Shown: positions 62,935-64,000 of the stretch, piece after piece | Layout: each line of letters starts with the position of its first letter | Position numbering within the stretch: position 1 is the first letter of the stretch | Program-made: the position numbers and the translations under genes | Source of the DNA: Mariniflexile fucanivorans | GTDB taxonomy: Bacteria > Bacteroidota > Bacteroidia > Flavobacteriales > Flavobacteriaceae | Assembly (NCBI RefSeq): GCF_004341235.1 | Contig: NZ_SLUP01000006.1 | Coordinates: 248,001 to 312,000, forward strand | Reading direction: 5' to 3' | DNA length: 64,000 nucleotides | Notes under the pieces: model-generated | The model's database searches: none | The model's input: the letters and a program-made list of their open reading frames with translations, nothing else | What the model was told of the DNA's origin: nothing

Positions 62935-63549
62935 ATGAAAGAAATGTGGGACAAACGATATTCCGCTGATGAATATGCCTATGGAATAGCACCTAATGTT
63001 TTCTTTAAGGATGCCATTAAGAAATATAATCTTAAAGGAAAAATGCTATTACCGGCAGAAGGTGAAGGAAGAAATGCTGTATATGCTGCTAAAAATGGAT
63101 TGGATGTAACAGCTTTCGATATTAGTTTGGAAGGCAAAAAAAAAGCTTTAAAATTATGTGAAAAAGAAAATGTAAAAATTAAGTATGAAGTTGGTGATTT
63201 TTTTGAGTTAGACATCATTAACGACAACTATGACAACGCTGCTTTAATTTTTGCACATTTTCCACCTGAAATTTTGTCAAAATACCATAAAAAAATTAGC
63301 GAGCTTATTTTGCCCAATGGCATCATATTATTAGAGGGCTTTAGTAAAGATCATTTAAAACTTTCAGCAGAAAACCCAAACTTAGGTGGTCCAAAAAATA
63401 GTGATCTTTTATTTTCAAAAGAATCTATACAAAAAGATTTTCCTGATTTTGAAATAATCCTACTTGAAGAAATACATGTTGAATTAAATGAAGGCGATTT
63501 TCACAATGGCACAGGAAAAGTGATAAGGTTTATAGGTAGAAAAAAGTAA
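62935..63549 (+). CDS. Class I SAM-dependent methyltransferase
   Basis: 204 residues with a Rossmann-type fold. MWDKRYSADEYAYGIAPNVF at the N-terminus and the SAM-binding block LLPAEGEGRNAVYAAKNGLDVTAFDIS (residues about 38-64) resemble the TehB-like and thiopurine-type methyltransferases. FAHFPPEIL occupies motif IV. The substrate is unknown, so tellurite or small-thiol methylation cannot be chosen. It is a single gene with its own promoter element. Confidence 0.85.
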   Translation: MKEMWDKRYSADEYAYGIAPNVFFKDAIKKYNLKGKMLLPAEGEGRNAVYAAKNGLDVTAFDISLEGKKKALKLCEKENVKIKYEVGDFFELDIINDNYDNAALIFAHFPPEILSKYHKKISELILPNGIILLEGFSKDHLKLSAENPNLGGPKNSDLLFSKESIQKDFPDFEIILLEEIHVELNEGDFHNGTGKVIRFIGRKK

Positions 63550-63749
63550 TTAAAAAAATAAAAATCGGCAAATTGCTTTGTACTTAGCCATCGGAATAAT
63601 GATGTTTTTAAAAAGATACAGTGAAAAGCCCAAATTTTAAGTAACACCCAAAATAAAATTATCGTTTTCATCTCTATTTCCTACTTTATTATGTTCAAAA
63701 ATCAGTGTTTCTAAGCATGTTTTATAAAGTTTTTTAGAAATAAAATATG

Positions 63750-63757
63750 TATTTTTG
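63750..63757 (+). promoter_or_regulatory. pheT promoter -7 element
   Basis: TATTTTTG, full match to TAnnTTTG, 25 nt before the pheT start. Confidence 0.45.
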
Positions 63758-63782
63758 CACACTTTAAAATAGGAATTAATCT

Positions 63783-64000
63783 ATGAAAATTTCATACAAC
63801 TGGTTAAAACAATTTATTAAAATTGATTGGACACCAGAACAAGCTAGCGAATTACTTACCGATTTAGGATTGGAAGTTGAAGGAATAGAGAGCTACCAAT
63901 CGGTTAAAGGTGGATTGGAAGGTATTGTTATCGGCGAGGTTTTAACTTGTATACCACACCCAAATGCTGATAAATTAAAAATCACTACCGTTAATATTGG
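63783..64000 (+). CDS. pheT: Phenylalanine-tRNA ligase beta subunit, N-terminal part
   Basis: Only the first 72 codons are in the window. The start MKISYNWLKQFIKIDWTPEQ and the LLTDLGLEVEG and GEVLTCIPHPNADKLKITTVN segments (the EMAP-like tRNA-binding domain B2) are typical of PheT. The gene runs off the right edge. No pheS is adjacent on this side. Confidence 0.95.
   Translation, partial: MKISYNWLKQFIKIDWTPEQASELLTDLGLEVEGIESYQSVKGGLEGIVIGEVLTCIPHPNADKLKITTVNI

Overview
The window is AT-rich chromosomal DNA from a member of the Flavobacteriaceae (Bacteroidota). The evidence is the type IX secretion and gliding gene content (PorQ, PorP/SprF-like protein, a type B C-terminal sorting domain), the flavobacterial families DUF3822, DUF4256 and DUF4126, MiaE-type hydroxylase, fused E1 alpha/beta 2-oxoacid dehydrogenase, and repeated promoter elements of the Bacteroidota type (TAnnTTTG, sometimes with TTG about 20 nt upstream). 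No tRNA, rRNA, CRISPR array or insertion sequence was seen. The window opens inside an APC-type permease and closes inside pheT.

Layout. 1-1.6 kb: end of a permease and a small LapA-type membrane protein. 1.8-4.9 kb: minus-strand operon kdsB - HAD phosphatase - kdnB-like Kdo 8-oxidase - acyltransferase, pointing to 8-amino-Kdo lipid A core. 5.0-9.3 kb: DUF4126 membrane protein, RecD-like helicase, and a plus-strand trio ending in rsmD. 9.3-9.6 kb: RNase P RNA on the minus strand. 9.64-11.8 kb: a small accessory island holding a structured repeat, a palindromic hairpin pair and one gene that fuses a catalytically degenerate tyrosine-recombinase fold to a Shedu (DUF4263) nuclease. 11.9-14.9 kb: dnaX, a lipoprotein and a MiaE-like hydroxylase. 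14.9-19.2 kb: outer-membrane barrel and a polyphosphate group (sixA-like, ppk1, ppx/gppA). 19.7-30.5 kb: a surface-protein cluster made of a 1754-residue type B CTD protein with four near-identical repeats, its probable SprF-like partner and two tandem OmpA/PD40 paralogues. 30.6-35.9 kb: CAP lipoprotein, pdxH, a paralogue pair of unknown function, rnz, a small protein, pyrB and pyrR. 36.1-43.3 kb: rpsA, a Kbp-like LysM protein, cmk, porQ and lon. 43.5-51.7 kb: lipoproteins, rhomboid protease, LpxL-like acyltransferase, DUF4256, DUF3124, glmM, AcpH-like protein and several uncharacterised genes. 51.8-64 kb: RlpA-like protein, uvrA, LOG-family protein, a pseudo-M1 peptidase fused to a barrel, fused E1 dehydrogenase, DoxX, a frameshifted gene, VOC protein, methyltransferase and pheT.

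Most of the window is ordinary housekeeping content. The best candidates for something new are: (1) the recombinase-like/Shedu fusion, in which all but one or two of the recombinase catalytic residues are replaced while the PD-(D/E)xK nuclease residues are kept; (2) a ten-A run inside dnaX where slippage into either wrong frame meets a stop at once, exactly after the clamp-loader core, suggesting a tau/gamma switch; (3) a structured intergenic element in two copies whose closing stem covaries; and (4) five intergenic arrays of an 8-bp unit of the form AACnnATA.

All calls come from reading the sequence and from memory of protein families; no database search or folding program was run.
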